The translations under genes and the position numbers were made by a program. This document shows, in pieces, positions 1-4,167 of a stretch of 7,305 nucleotides of DNA. Under the pieces are notes generated by a model. The model had not been told where the DNA came from, did not search any database, and worked only from the letters and a program-made list of their open reading frames with translations. Positions within the stretch are counted from its first letter, which is position 1. The number at the start of each line of letters is the position of its first letter. This DNA comes from Gallionellaceae bacterium (lineage in GTDB: Bacteria; Pseudomonadota; Gammaproteobacteria; Burkholderiales; Gallionellaceae): the NCBI GenBank assembly GCA_021731185.1, contig JAKFXW010000067.1, positions 1 through 7,305 of the forward strand. Direction: 5' to 3'.

Positions 1-68
1 GGGTTGATGAGATGACGCTTCTTGATGATGTTCGGCAGCGATTGCGGAGGACAAATGACGATGATTAA
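1..68 (+). CDS. C-terminal tail of an upstream gene (partial)
   Basis: The third forward frame is open from the left edge and stops with TAA at 66-68. It encodes about 21 residues ending in RRTNDDD, which are charged and look like a normal hydrophilic C-terminus. The start lies outside the window, so nothing can be said about function. It is followed at once by the ASCH gene, whose ribosome binding site lies 8 bp after this stop, so the two are probably co-transcribed. Confidence 0.4.
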   Translation, partial: VDEMTLLDDVRQRLRRTNDDD

Positions 69-88
69 AATAATTGAGGGATAATATA

Positions 89-481
89 ATGCCGACATAC
101 AATTTTAAAGAAAGATTTGTCGCCGCCATTAAGCGCGGGGAAAAAAATCAAACGATTCGCAAAACGTCCAAGCGCGCTAAAGTGGGCGACATGGCCTATC
201 TGTACACTGGTCTTCGTACTAAAAAATGCAGGCTTATTGGGATAAGAGTAATACTGTCGGTTGATAGGGTTTTGGTTTATCGACGCTCGCCGGGCTGCGA
301 TATGATTATCGTCGATGGCGCAGTGCTATCAGATGATGCCGCCAGCAAATTTGCAAATGATGATGGATTCGGCAGCATAGATGAAATGGTCAATTTTTTT
401 GATGATCTTTATGGCCTCCCGTTTAACGGGTACGTCCACAAATTCGCACCAAGAGGTAATAGCAATGTCGAGAATGCTTGA
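89..481 (+). CDS. ASCH-domain (PUA-like fold) phage protein
   Basis: This 130-residue protein has the layout of small ASCH-domain proteins found in many phages. An N-terminal F-x(5)-I-x-x-G-x-K-x-QTIR segment (about residues 6-24) is followed by VGD and a YLYTGLR strand (about 32-44). It ends with a DEM-x-x-FF...YGLPF-x-G tail. ASCH domains adopt a PUA-like fold and are thought to bind RNA or modified nucleotides; the role in phages is unknown. I chose ATG at 89 over the in-frame TTG at 74 because GAGGG at 76-80 sits 8 bases before the ATG and the family normally begins at this point. The 3' end overlaps the next gene by 17 bp, which suggests coupling. The domain call is fairly secure; the molecular function is not. 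Confidence 0.8.
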   Translation: MPTYNFKERFVAAIKRGEKNQTIRKTSKRAKVGDMAYLYTGLRTKKCRLIGIRVILSVDRVLVYRRSPGCDMIIVDGAVLSDDAASKFANDDGFGSIDEMVNFFDDLYGLPFNGYVHKFAPRGNSNVENA

Positions 482-635
482 GTTGATTTTTTCTCAGATT
501 GAAATCATGGCCGAGGATGATGATAGGCCGGTGGACGAACAGAAAATGATGATGCTTATGCTGCGTGAGCTAAAGGCGGAGTTCGCGCGTCTTAGCAAAA
601 GCGATCTGGACGTGACTTCTGACCATTGCACGTAG
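465..635 (+). CDS. small acidic hypothetical protein
   Basis: This 56-residue protein starts at ATG 465, preceded by AGAGG at 452-456 with 8-base spacing. It overlaps the end of the ASCH gene by 17 bp, as expected for a coupled phage gene. The sequence is acidic in the middle (AEDDDRP), rich in methionine, and predicted to be mostly helical. I do not recognise a family. Its last 66 bp overlap, tail to tail, the 50-residue gene on the opposite strand (570-722). The strong ribosome binding site supports a real gene, although the reverse-strand gene is also well supported and the extreme C-terminus may be little constrained. Confidence 0.55.
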   Translation: MSRMLELIFSQIEIMAEDDDRPVDEQKMMMLMLRELKAEFARLSKSDLDVTSDHCT

Positions 636-722
636 GTGCTCTGGTACTTTTTCGAGCGCCGCCCTTCGCCCCGCCCTATCTTTTATCTGGCAGATATCGG
701 CAGCGTAATGGCGCGGTCTCAT
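570..722 (-). CDS. small phage protein following Rz1
   Basis: This is a 50-residue protein starting at ATG 722. That start overlaps the stop of the Rz1-like gene in an ATGA junction, the same arrangement seen at three other junctions of this cassette. An in-frame ATG at 731 (adding Met-Ala-Glu) is the alternative and has GGGAG upstream. The sequence (MRPRHYAADI..., then RRAALEKVPEHLRAMV, then HVQIAFAK) resembles small helical proteins I recall from proteobacterial phage lysis regions with a similar MRPR-x-YA...RRAALE-x-VPEHLR...HV-x-x-AF pattern. No function is known to me. It overlaps a + strand gene by 66 bp at the 3' end. The family resemblance is from memory; the operon position is seen directly. 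Confidence 0.6.
   Translation of the reverse strand: MRPRHYAADICQIKDRAGRRAALEKVPEHLRAMVRSHVQIAFAKTRELRL
622..652 (+). terminator. possible intrinsic terminator for the + strand genes
   Basis: A stem-loop with an internal bulge (ACCA, then GCAC-GTAG-GTGC, then TGGT) occupies 622-645. It is followed two bases later by five T residues at 648-652. The stop codon of the 56-residue + strand gene falls in the loop. The stems are short (4 + 4 bp) and the T-tract is brief, so this is a weak candidate. It does sit where a terminator is expected, between two converging transcription units. Confidence 0.35.
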
Positions 723-994
723 TTCGGCCATGCGGCATTCAGCTCCCGCACTTGGGCGGCACACCGGCCGTACTTTCCGAGCAGATCAATTGCCCACTCC
801 CCCCATGCGTCATAGCCTGGTGCGGGTTTATCTACTGGAGGGCACGGCGCTTTCAACCGGCTGTCCAGCACGGGCGGCGTTGGCCGCATCAACTGCGGCG
901 GAGAGGAGGCGCACCCGCTCATCATCAGGACGACAGCCAGCGACAAGAGGCACCAATTTTGTAGCGCGGCCAAAATTCGTTTTAATGTTTTCAA
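719..994 (-). CDS. Rz1-like outer-membrane spanin lipoprotein
   Basis: This 91-residue protein begins with basic residues (KTLKR), then a hydrophobic stretch and a lipobox, MSGC, with the lipidated Cys at about residue 28. After it comes a proline-rich mature part (SPPQ, PTPPV, PCPPVDKPAPG). These are hallmarks of the outer spanin, which pairs with Rz across the periplasm to fuse the two membranes in the last step of lysis. Its 5' half lies in another frame inside the Rz-like gene and it runs 109 bp past the Rz stop, the usual Rz/Rz1 overlap. I prefer TTG at 994 because GGAGGG ends just upstream with good spacing; ATG at 1012 (adding six residues) has no clear ribosome binding site. The stop overlaps the next gene as ATGA. 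Confidence 0.85.
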   Translation of the reverse strand: MKTLKRILAALQNWCLLSLAVVLMMSGCASSPPQLMRPTPPVLDSRLKAPCPPVDKPAPGYDAWGEWAIDLLGKYGRCAAQVRELNAAWPK

Positions 995-1265
995 TTTTCC
1001 CTCCAAGTGCATCTTGCGCCGATATCAGGCGCGTGGCGGCGTCATTGATGCGTCGGGTTGATATTGCCATGTCTGCGAGAGCAGCGACGGCCTGAGCGGC
1101 CCGTGTGTCGGCTGCTGCGGCCTTCATGCCGGATATCACTGCGTCTTTTGCGAGACCCTGCGCGTACCACCCGCTATAGGCCGACACAGCCATTGCCACG
1201 GCCACAGCAGCGGCACCGGCAAGCAATCGGTATTGCGGCGGGATGATGAGCGTAAGCATGCTCAT
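828..1265 (-). CDS. Rz-like inner-membrane spanin
   Basis: This 145-residue protein has one N-terminal membrane segment (about residues 12-30, rich in Ala and Val, after only ten residues). A long helical periplasmic part rich in Ala, Asp and Arg follows, as in i-spanins. The identification rests mainly on position: it follows the endolysin and a membrane protein, and an Rz1-type lipoprotein gene starts inside it in another frame. ATG 1265 is chosen because its A-T-G overlaps the TGA of the upstream gene (ATGA) and AGAGG lies 7 bases upstream; a second ATG at 1259 is possible. A cysteine near residue 111 could form a disulfide, as in some spanins. Confidence 0.8.
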   Translation of the reverse strand: MSMLTLIIPPQYRLLAGAAAVAVAMAVSAYSGWYAQGLAKDAVISGMKAAAADTRAAQAVAALADMAISTRRINDAATRLISAQDALGGKIENIKTNFGRATKLVPLVAGCRPDDERVRLLSAAVDAANAARAGQPVESAVPSSR

Positions 1266-1489
1266 TTGTCGGCCTCTGGTATACTGTACTTCATCGACAC
1301 AATCTTCGATGCCGTCGCACTGCCGATCATGATTGCACCGTATGCCAACATCTTCATGTCCGTCAATCCCCCGGCGGCGGCGTCTACGCAAAAGGCCCAC
1401 GCCAGCGAAGCATACCCTACCGCTGCGCCGATCTTGCTCAAGCTGGTCTGCCCTGTCGCCACGTCTGTATAGAGGTCACGAAAGCTCAT
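1262..1489 (-). CDS. two-helix membrane protein, holin candidate
   Basis: This 75-residue protein has a short polar N-terminus (MSFRDLYTDV). It carries two hydrophobic segments, about residues 20-40 and 47-64, separated by a short GGLTDMK turn, and ends in a charged tail (KYSIPEADK). Size and topology fit a class II holin or antiholin, which permeabilises the inner membrane and triggers lysis. It sits between endolysin and spanins, joined to both by ATGA overlaps. Holins share little sequence, so this is a call by topology and context. A second two-helix protein is encoded at 4164-4376, and I cannot tell which is the holin and which, if either, is an antiholin. Confidence 0.65.
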   Translation of the reverse strand: MSFRDLYTDVATGQTSLSKIGAAVGYASLAWAFCVDAAAGGLTDMKMLAYGAIMIGSATASKIVSMKYSIPEADK

Positions 1490-1902
1490 GCAATCTTCTC
1501 CCCAGCCTGTAGCTGCGCCATCGTCAAGCCGCCCGTGTATTGGCAATGAGCGGCCTCACGAAAACGAGTCCAACGCCCGGCCCATTCGAGACCGACGGAT
1601 TCAGCGATCTTTCCGCACCGCTCGAAAAGCGCGGAGTCATTCCACGCGGCCTTACCATTTACGATGGGCACAAAGTCAAAGGCGCATCGGTAATTGTGGT
1701 AAGACTGACCGGCCTTTGCATTCGTCACCCGCTTACCTGGAGCAGTGCGGCCCTGCGCATACAAAGCGGCCTGTGATTCGGCGTCCCGATAAGTCGATGT
1801 GATGATTACGTCGATTCCATCAGCGGCGCACTTCGCAATAAACTCACGCGCCATGGATGCGACGCGTGGGGATAGGTCTGATATGCTGCGGCTATTAATC
1901 AT
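1486..1902 (-). CDS. endolysin, L-alanyl-D-glutamate peptidase (M15 type)
   Basis: This 138-residue protein matches the VanY/T5-endolysin type of peptidoglycan peptidase, which cuts the L-Ala-D-Glu bond of the stem peptide. Visible motifs: TSTYRDAESQAALYAQGRT (about 35-53), then S-Y-H-N-Y...A-F-D (S67, H69, D76), then GLEWAGRW (about 104-111), and AHCQY (H119). H69, D76 and H119 are the expected zinc ligands. E116 lies three residues before H119, where the T5 and Listeria enzymes have a catalytic Asp. There is no signal peptide or membrane anchor, so release needs a holin. Full-length start at ATG 1902 is supported by family alignment from memory (MINSR...DL); its ribosome binding site is weak. 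It lies 21 bp after the stop of the interrupted gene and overlaps the holin candidate as ATGA. Confidence 0.9.
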   Translation of the reverse strand: MINSRSISDLSPRVASMAREFIAKCAADGIDVIITSTYRDAESQAALYAQGRTAPGKRVTNAKAGQSYHNYRCAFDFVPIVNGKAAWNDSALFERCGKIAESVGLEWAGRWTRFREAAHCQYTGGLTMAQLQAGEKIA

Positions 1903-1923
1903 GTGGATACCATTTTAAAAAAG

Positions 1924-2044
1924 TCAATAATCTCCGCCAGCGCCACACAGAGAGTACATGCTGTCCGTAGCGAGAGAGTGCAACTCTGCCACCTCGGGCG
2001 AGTCCGGCATATCTTCGAGCCTCAGCATAATCTTGCGCAGTCCA
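1924..2044 (-). pseudogene. 3' part of a small phage gene split by the IS element
   Basis: This part encodes the last 39 residues of the interrupted gene (GLRKIMLRLEDMPDSPEVAE... ending CGAGGDY) plus the last base of the Asn codon at the junction. It stops with TGA at 1924-1926, 21 bp before the endolysin start. Joined to the 5' part at 3620-3675 it gives a continuous 58-codon reading frame. The protein is acidic and helical; I do not recognise a family. The same frame runs on upstream into the IS end to an ATG at 2097 with a good ribosome binding site, so this part may still be translated as a 57-residue chimera. Confidence 0.75.
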
Positions 2045-2048
2045 TTGA
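2045..2048 (-). other. right-end cleavage site (TCAA)
   Basis: The last four bases of the element on the - strand read TCAA, the same tetranucleotide TnpA cuts at the right end of IS608. The matching guide GAAT lies at 2074-2077, at the foot of the right-end hairpin. The flanking phage gene resumes at 2044. Confidence 0.7.
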
Positions 2049-2052
2049 ACCT

Positions 2053-2073
2053 CCCCACGGATAAATCCGGGGG
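2053..2073 (-). repeat. right-end subterminal hairpin of the IS
   Basis: On the - strand CCCC-CGGAT pairs with ATCCG-T-GGGG, leaving one unpaired T near the base of the stem and an apical TT (realistically a 4-base loop). This is the structure TnpA recognises on single-stranded DNA. The left-end hairpin has the same shape and bulge, with CG pairs changed to TA pairs on both sides of the stem. Confidence 0.85.
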
Positions 2074-2086
2074 ATTCCGGGAGTCG

Positions 2087-3142
2087 TCACGCGACATGGC
2101 GTAACTCCTGCATCGAGGGCTGCACCAGCCCCGAGACCAGCGTGTTTATGGCCGCATTGCAATCGCGGTCATGGTGAGTTCCACAACTCGTACACGTCCA
2201 CTCTCTCACTGCAAGCATGGCTAGTCCTGAAGGCCCAGACAGGCACCCGCAGGCAGAACACGTCTTGGTGGAGTTCCTGCTCGCCACTTCTACATATCGC
2301 GTGCCGCCCGCAAGGCCCTTGTACGCGAGTTGACTGCGAAGCTGCGCGTGGCCGCTTGAGGCCACAGATTTACCAAACTTCTTTGCTATGCCCCTGATAT
2401 TGTCCTTGGAGAAAACGATCAGTGAATTTTCCTGTACCAAGCGCAAAGACAGCTTGTGATTCCTGTCCTTGCGCTGGTTTTTGATGCGCTCATGCAGCCG
2501 TGCCACGAGCTTGCGATTGATGCCGCGCTGCGCCTGGCCAAGCCGAACGATTGAGGCTTGCAACTCCTTCGGGTGCGGCATCTTCTCGCCGTCCGAAGTC
2601 ACGATCAAATCTTTGAAGCCGGGGTCGATACCGATTGCACCATCGGCTTTGCGTTCGATGGGCGCACGCTCCGCGTCGATGAACAGGCACAGATACCAAC
2701 CGGAAGCGCGTTTGACAATGCGGCCGCACTTGACCTTGCCTTCCGGTATATCCTGCTTGTGGAAGCGTATCAGTCCAACGCCAGGCAGCTTGACGTGGTT
2801 TCCATCCAGCGACTTGATGGGATCGGGGAAAGGAATGGAATTTAATTTATTGCGATTCCCCTTTAGCTTCGGCTTGCCACCAATCTTCTTGAAACAGCGC
2901 GACCACGCAGTGTGAGCTTGTGACAATATGCCCTGTACCGTATGGCTTGGGATGCCGATCTTCTTGCCGTGGTCGGCTAGAATGTTCTGGAAGCCGAGTG
3001 CCGTGTAATAAATACCGTCTTTCGCATCCTGCTCTATTTTTCTCACCGAGAAATTCCATACCCCGGTAAGCATGAACAGCCAGTCGTTTAACTGCGCTTC
3101 CTTTGTAGTGTTGAGCCTGAGTTTTATTTGATGTTGGATCAT
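2087..3142 (-). CDS. tnpB: TnpB, IS605-type RNA-guided nuclease family protein
   Basis: TnpB uses omega-RNA to cut DNA matching the donor or target site and promotes retention of the element. This 351-residue copy is short for the family (ISDra2 TnpB is about 400) but has the expected order. An N-terminal helical and wedge region (1-165) is followed by RuvC-I in GIDPG (D173), a helical linker (about 195-235), and the RuvC-II strand ENSLIVFSKDNIRGI (238-252). A CxxC...CxxC zinc finger (C295, C298, C317, C320) and RuvC-III in HHDRDCNAA (D327) complete it. The RuvC-II position that normally carries Glu appears to be S245; D247 and E285 are the nearby acidic residues. It starts at ATG 3142, overlapping the tnpA stop as ATGA. 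The family call is secure; whether it cleaves DNA is uncertain. Confidence 0.93.
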   Translation of the reverse strand: MIQHQIKLRLNTTKEAQLNDWLFMLTGVWNFSVRKIEQDAKDGIYYTALGFQNILADHGKKIGIPSHTVQGILSQAHTAWSRCFKKIGGKPKLKGNRNKLNSIPFPDPIKSLDGNHVKLPGVGLIRFHKQDIPEGKVKCGRIVKRASGWYLCLFIDAERAPIERKADGAIGIDPGFKDLIVTSDGEKMPHPKELQASIVRLGQAQRGINRKLVARLHERIKNQRKDRNHKLSLRLVQENSLIVFSKDNIRGIAKKFGKSVASSGHAQLRSQLAYKGLAGGTRYVEVASRNSTKTCSACGCLSGPSGLAMLAVREWTCTSCGTHHDRDCNAAINTLVSGLVQPSMQELRHVA

Positions 3143-3534
3143 GCTGTTTTTTGTTGCTCAATATATTGCTTGATGATAGCCAGCGGTGCGCCGCCAACGG
3201 TCGATACGAAGTAGCTATTTGTCCACAGAGTAGGAAGCCTGGATTTAAGGCTTTTGAACTCTTGGCGCAGCAATCTTGATGACCGCCCTTTAATGCGTTT
3301 TACAAGCCGATGAATCCCGAACTGAGGGTCAACCTCGACAAGCAAATGAATGTGGTCAGGCATCGTTTCCATTTCGATTATTTCCGCCCCAAGTTCGCCG
3401 CATACCTCGCGGACAATCTGCTTTAACCTTAATTCCACATCGCCAACAATCACGCTGCGTCGATACTTCGGGCACCAAACAACATGATATTTGCTCGAAA
3501 ATACGATGTTGTTGTTTGACTTGAACTTATCCAT
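3139..3534 (-). CDS. tnpA: TnpA, IS200/IS605-family Y1 HUH transposase
   Basis: This 131-residue single-strand transposase cuts and rejoins element ends at hairpin-proximal tetranucleotides. The features seen are the N-terminal strand with KYHVVWCPKYRR (about 15-26), the HUH motif in MPDHIHLLVEV (H61, H63), and the C-terminal helix IKQYIEQQ with catalytic Y124. A TLWTNSYFVSTVGG segment precedes that helix. Length and all catalytic residues match an intact enzyme. It overlaps tnpB by 4 bp. The start at ATG 3534 fits the family. No good ribosome binding site precedes it, and a promoter-like pair of boxes ends only 6 bases upstream, which hints at leaderless or very weak translation; transposases of this family are often kept at low expression. 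Confidence 0.95.
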   Translation of the reverse strand: MDKFKSNNNIVFSSKYHVVWCPKYRRSVIVGDVELRLKQIVREVCGELGAEIIEMETMPDHIHLLVEVDPQFGIHRLVKRIKGRSSRLLRQEFKSLKSRLPTLWTNSYFVSTVGGAPLAIIKQYIEQQKTA

Positions 3535-3540
3535 ACCGAC

Positions 3541-3568
3541 AATATACAGGTTACAGCAAAATAGTCAA
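3541..3568 (-). promoter_or_regulatory. sigma70-like promoter for tnpA inside the left end
   Basis: On the - strand a TTGACT box (3568-3563) and a TATATT box (3546-3541) are separated by 16 bp. Both are near consensus. The predicted transcription start would fall at about 3534, essentially on the tnpA ATG, giving a transcript with little or no leader. Confidence 0.5.
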
Positions 3569-3581
3569 GCGCATTCGCTCA

Positions 3582-3602
3582 CCCCATAGATAAATCTAGG
3601 GG
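3582..3602 (-). repeat. left-end subterminal hairpin of the IS
   Basis: On the - strand CCCC-TAGAT pairs with ATCTA-T-GGGG with one unpaired T, the same architecture as the right-end hairpin at 2053-2073. The guide tetranucleotide CAAT lies directly before it (3606-3603) and the inferred cleavage site TGAA lies 13 bases further out (3623-3620). Confidence 0.85.
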
Positions 3603-3619
3603 ATTGCGCTCACATCCTA

Positions 3620-3623
3620 TTCA
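3620..3623 (-). other. left-flank target site (TGAA), predicted TAM
   Basis: The last four phage bases before the element read TGAA on the - strand. In this family the left cleavage site is the target sequence, stays outside the element, and doubles as the TnpB target-adjacent motif. The assignment rests on pairing logic with guide CAAT and on in-frame restoration of the split gene. Because AAT occurs at both junctions, the reconstructed empty site is the same even if the cut is shifted by one or two bases. Confidence 0.65.
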
Positions 3624-3675
3624 CATCGGCCCCGGCAATTTCATCCAGCCACTTTGCTTGCTCGTCACCCGTCAT
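3620..3675 (-). pseudogene. 5' part of a small phage gene split by the IS element
   Basis: The gene starts at ATG 3675, which overlaps the TGA of the upstream gene (ATGA) and is preceded by GGGGAT. It encodes MTGDEQAKWLDEIAGADV plus two bases of an Asn codon before the element begins at 3619. Reading into the element adds only Asn-Arg-Met before TGA at 3610. The intact protein would be 58 residues, acidic, with no family I recognise. It lies between the basic 78-residue gene and the endolysin, so it belonged to the late or lysis operon. Confidence 0.75.
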
Positions 3676-3908
3676 CGTTTATCCCCATACATGATTTTCA
3701 AAAATCGTGTCGCCGCTTTCATTCGGCGCGTAGACAGCACGGAAATAGTCCACCGTTTATTGCGTGTCGCCCGGCCTATCACTGCCCCGTTCTTGGTTGC
3801 CCTGGCCGGTGTAGGGATCATGCACGCCAGTTGCATCGACCGGCGCATGCTGATCGGCCTGTTGGCCTCTACAGTGACAGTAGCGGCGTATTTTCTTATC
3901 CTATCCAT
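3672..3908 (-). CDS. small basic hypothetical protein
   Basis: This 78-residue protein is strikingly rich in Arg, Lys, Met and Thr (MDRIRKYAATV..., TRRMKAATRFLK..., ending MYGDKR). No membrane segment or known motif is visible. Support comes from context: the ATG at 3908 overlaps the upstream gene by 8 bp with AAGG upstream, and its TGA overlaps the next ATG as ATGA. It is the only - strand frame open here. I do not recognise it. A basic composition could mean nucleic-acid binding, but that is only a guess. Confidence 0.55.
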   Translation of the reverse strand: MDRIRKYAATVTVEANRPISMRRSMQLACMIPTPARATKNGAVIGRATRNKRWTISVLSTRRMKAATRFLKIMYGDKR

Positions 3909-4167
3909 GGATGACCTTGTCCGCCTTCAGGTCTATCTTATCTTCGATTCGATCCAGCTTGGAAAATATCGCGCCGAAACTTTTCTCAAAAGTGTCAGTC
4001 CTCACGTAATTCCCCGCGACCAGAATGTGGAGACTCCCCACTTCTTGCGCAAGACTTCTGTCCGCTGCCTGCAAATCTTTCAGCGAATCCCACATCGCCT
4101 TCATCCACCACCCGCCGAGCGCTCCGGCCACGCCGAACACGATATTGAATAGTTGCTGATCAATCAT
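3901..4167 (-). CDS. membrane-anchored coiled-coil-like phage protein
   Basis: This 88-residue protein has an N-terminal hydrophobic segment (about residues 6-22, FNIVFGVAGALGGWWMKAM) followed by a long polar helix with regular hydrophobic spacing. It ends in KLDRIEDKIDLKADK, typical of a short coiled coil. I recall similar short proteins with a GGW-x(n)-DLQ-x-x-D...LVAG-x-YV...KLDRIE pattern in proteobacterial phage late regions, with no assigned function. ATG 4167 is preceded by GGAAAG at good spacing and overlaps the upstream stop as ATGA. A lysis-regulating or virion-associated membrane role is possible from position but not shown. Confidence 0.75.
   Translation of the reverse strand: MIDQQLFNIVFGVAGALGGWWMKAMWDSLKDLQAADRSLAQEVGSLHILVAGNYVRTDTFEKSFGAIFSKLDRIEDKIDLKADKVIHG

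Larger units (their letters stand above)
2045..2190 (-). ncRNA. predicted omega-RNA (TnpB guide RNA) scaffold
   Basis: In IS200/IS605 elements the 3' end of tnpB and the right end encode the omega-RNA, whose 3' extension past the element acts as the guide. Here the scaffold would end at 2045 with the right-end hairpin (2053-2073), and the guide would read from 2044 downward, beginning TGGACTGCGC. The position is inferred from the family; the 5' limit given is arbitrary. No independent RNA promoter was identified. Confidence 0.35.
2045..3619 (-). mobile_element. IS200/IS605-family insertion sequence, complete
   Basis: This is a 1575-bp element carrying tnpA (HUH single-strand transposase) and tnpB (RNA-guided nuclease family) in the same direction, overlapping by 4 bp. 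There are no terminal inverted repeats and no target duplication, as expected for this family. Each end has a subterminal hairpin with the same shape (CCCC-N5-loop-N5-T-GGGG, one bulged base). Boundaries come from three agreeing facts: the right end finishes in TCAA with a GAAT guide before its hairpin, as in IS608; the left flank ends in TGAA, which matches a CAAT guide by the same pairing scheme; and removing exactly this segment restores an open reading frame. It lies in the same orientation as the phage late operon. Confidence 0.9.

Noticed and set aside
626..1246. Several + strand open frames opposite the spanin genes
   Set aside because: They are Arg/Pro/Ala-rich, lack ribosome binding sites, and lie antisense to the well-supported Rz/Rz1 pair in high-GC sequence, where such shadows are common.
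2469..2915. + strand frames opposite tnpB, and an extra - strand frame at 2490-2729
   Set aside because: They are shadows of tnpB; its own frame carries all RuvC and zinc-finger motifs.
2847..3197. - strand frame across the tnpA/tnpB junction, considered as a frameshift product
   Set aside because: Both transposon genes are intact in their own frames with a normal ATGA overlap, so no frameshift needs to be invoked.
2041..3623. Target-site duplication flanking the IS
   Set aside because: The shared AAT at the two junctions is explained by overlap of cleavage-site bases with the target. This family makes no duplications, and excision without one restores the gene frame.
3604..4152. Long + strand open frame (182 codons) with a hydrophobic stretch
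   Set aside because: It begins inside the IS left end and runs antisense to three overlapping - strand genes that have ribosome binding sites and ATGA junctions. The hydrophobicity is a by-product of the reverse strand.
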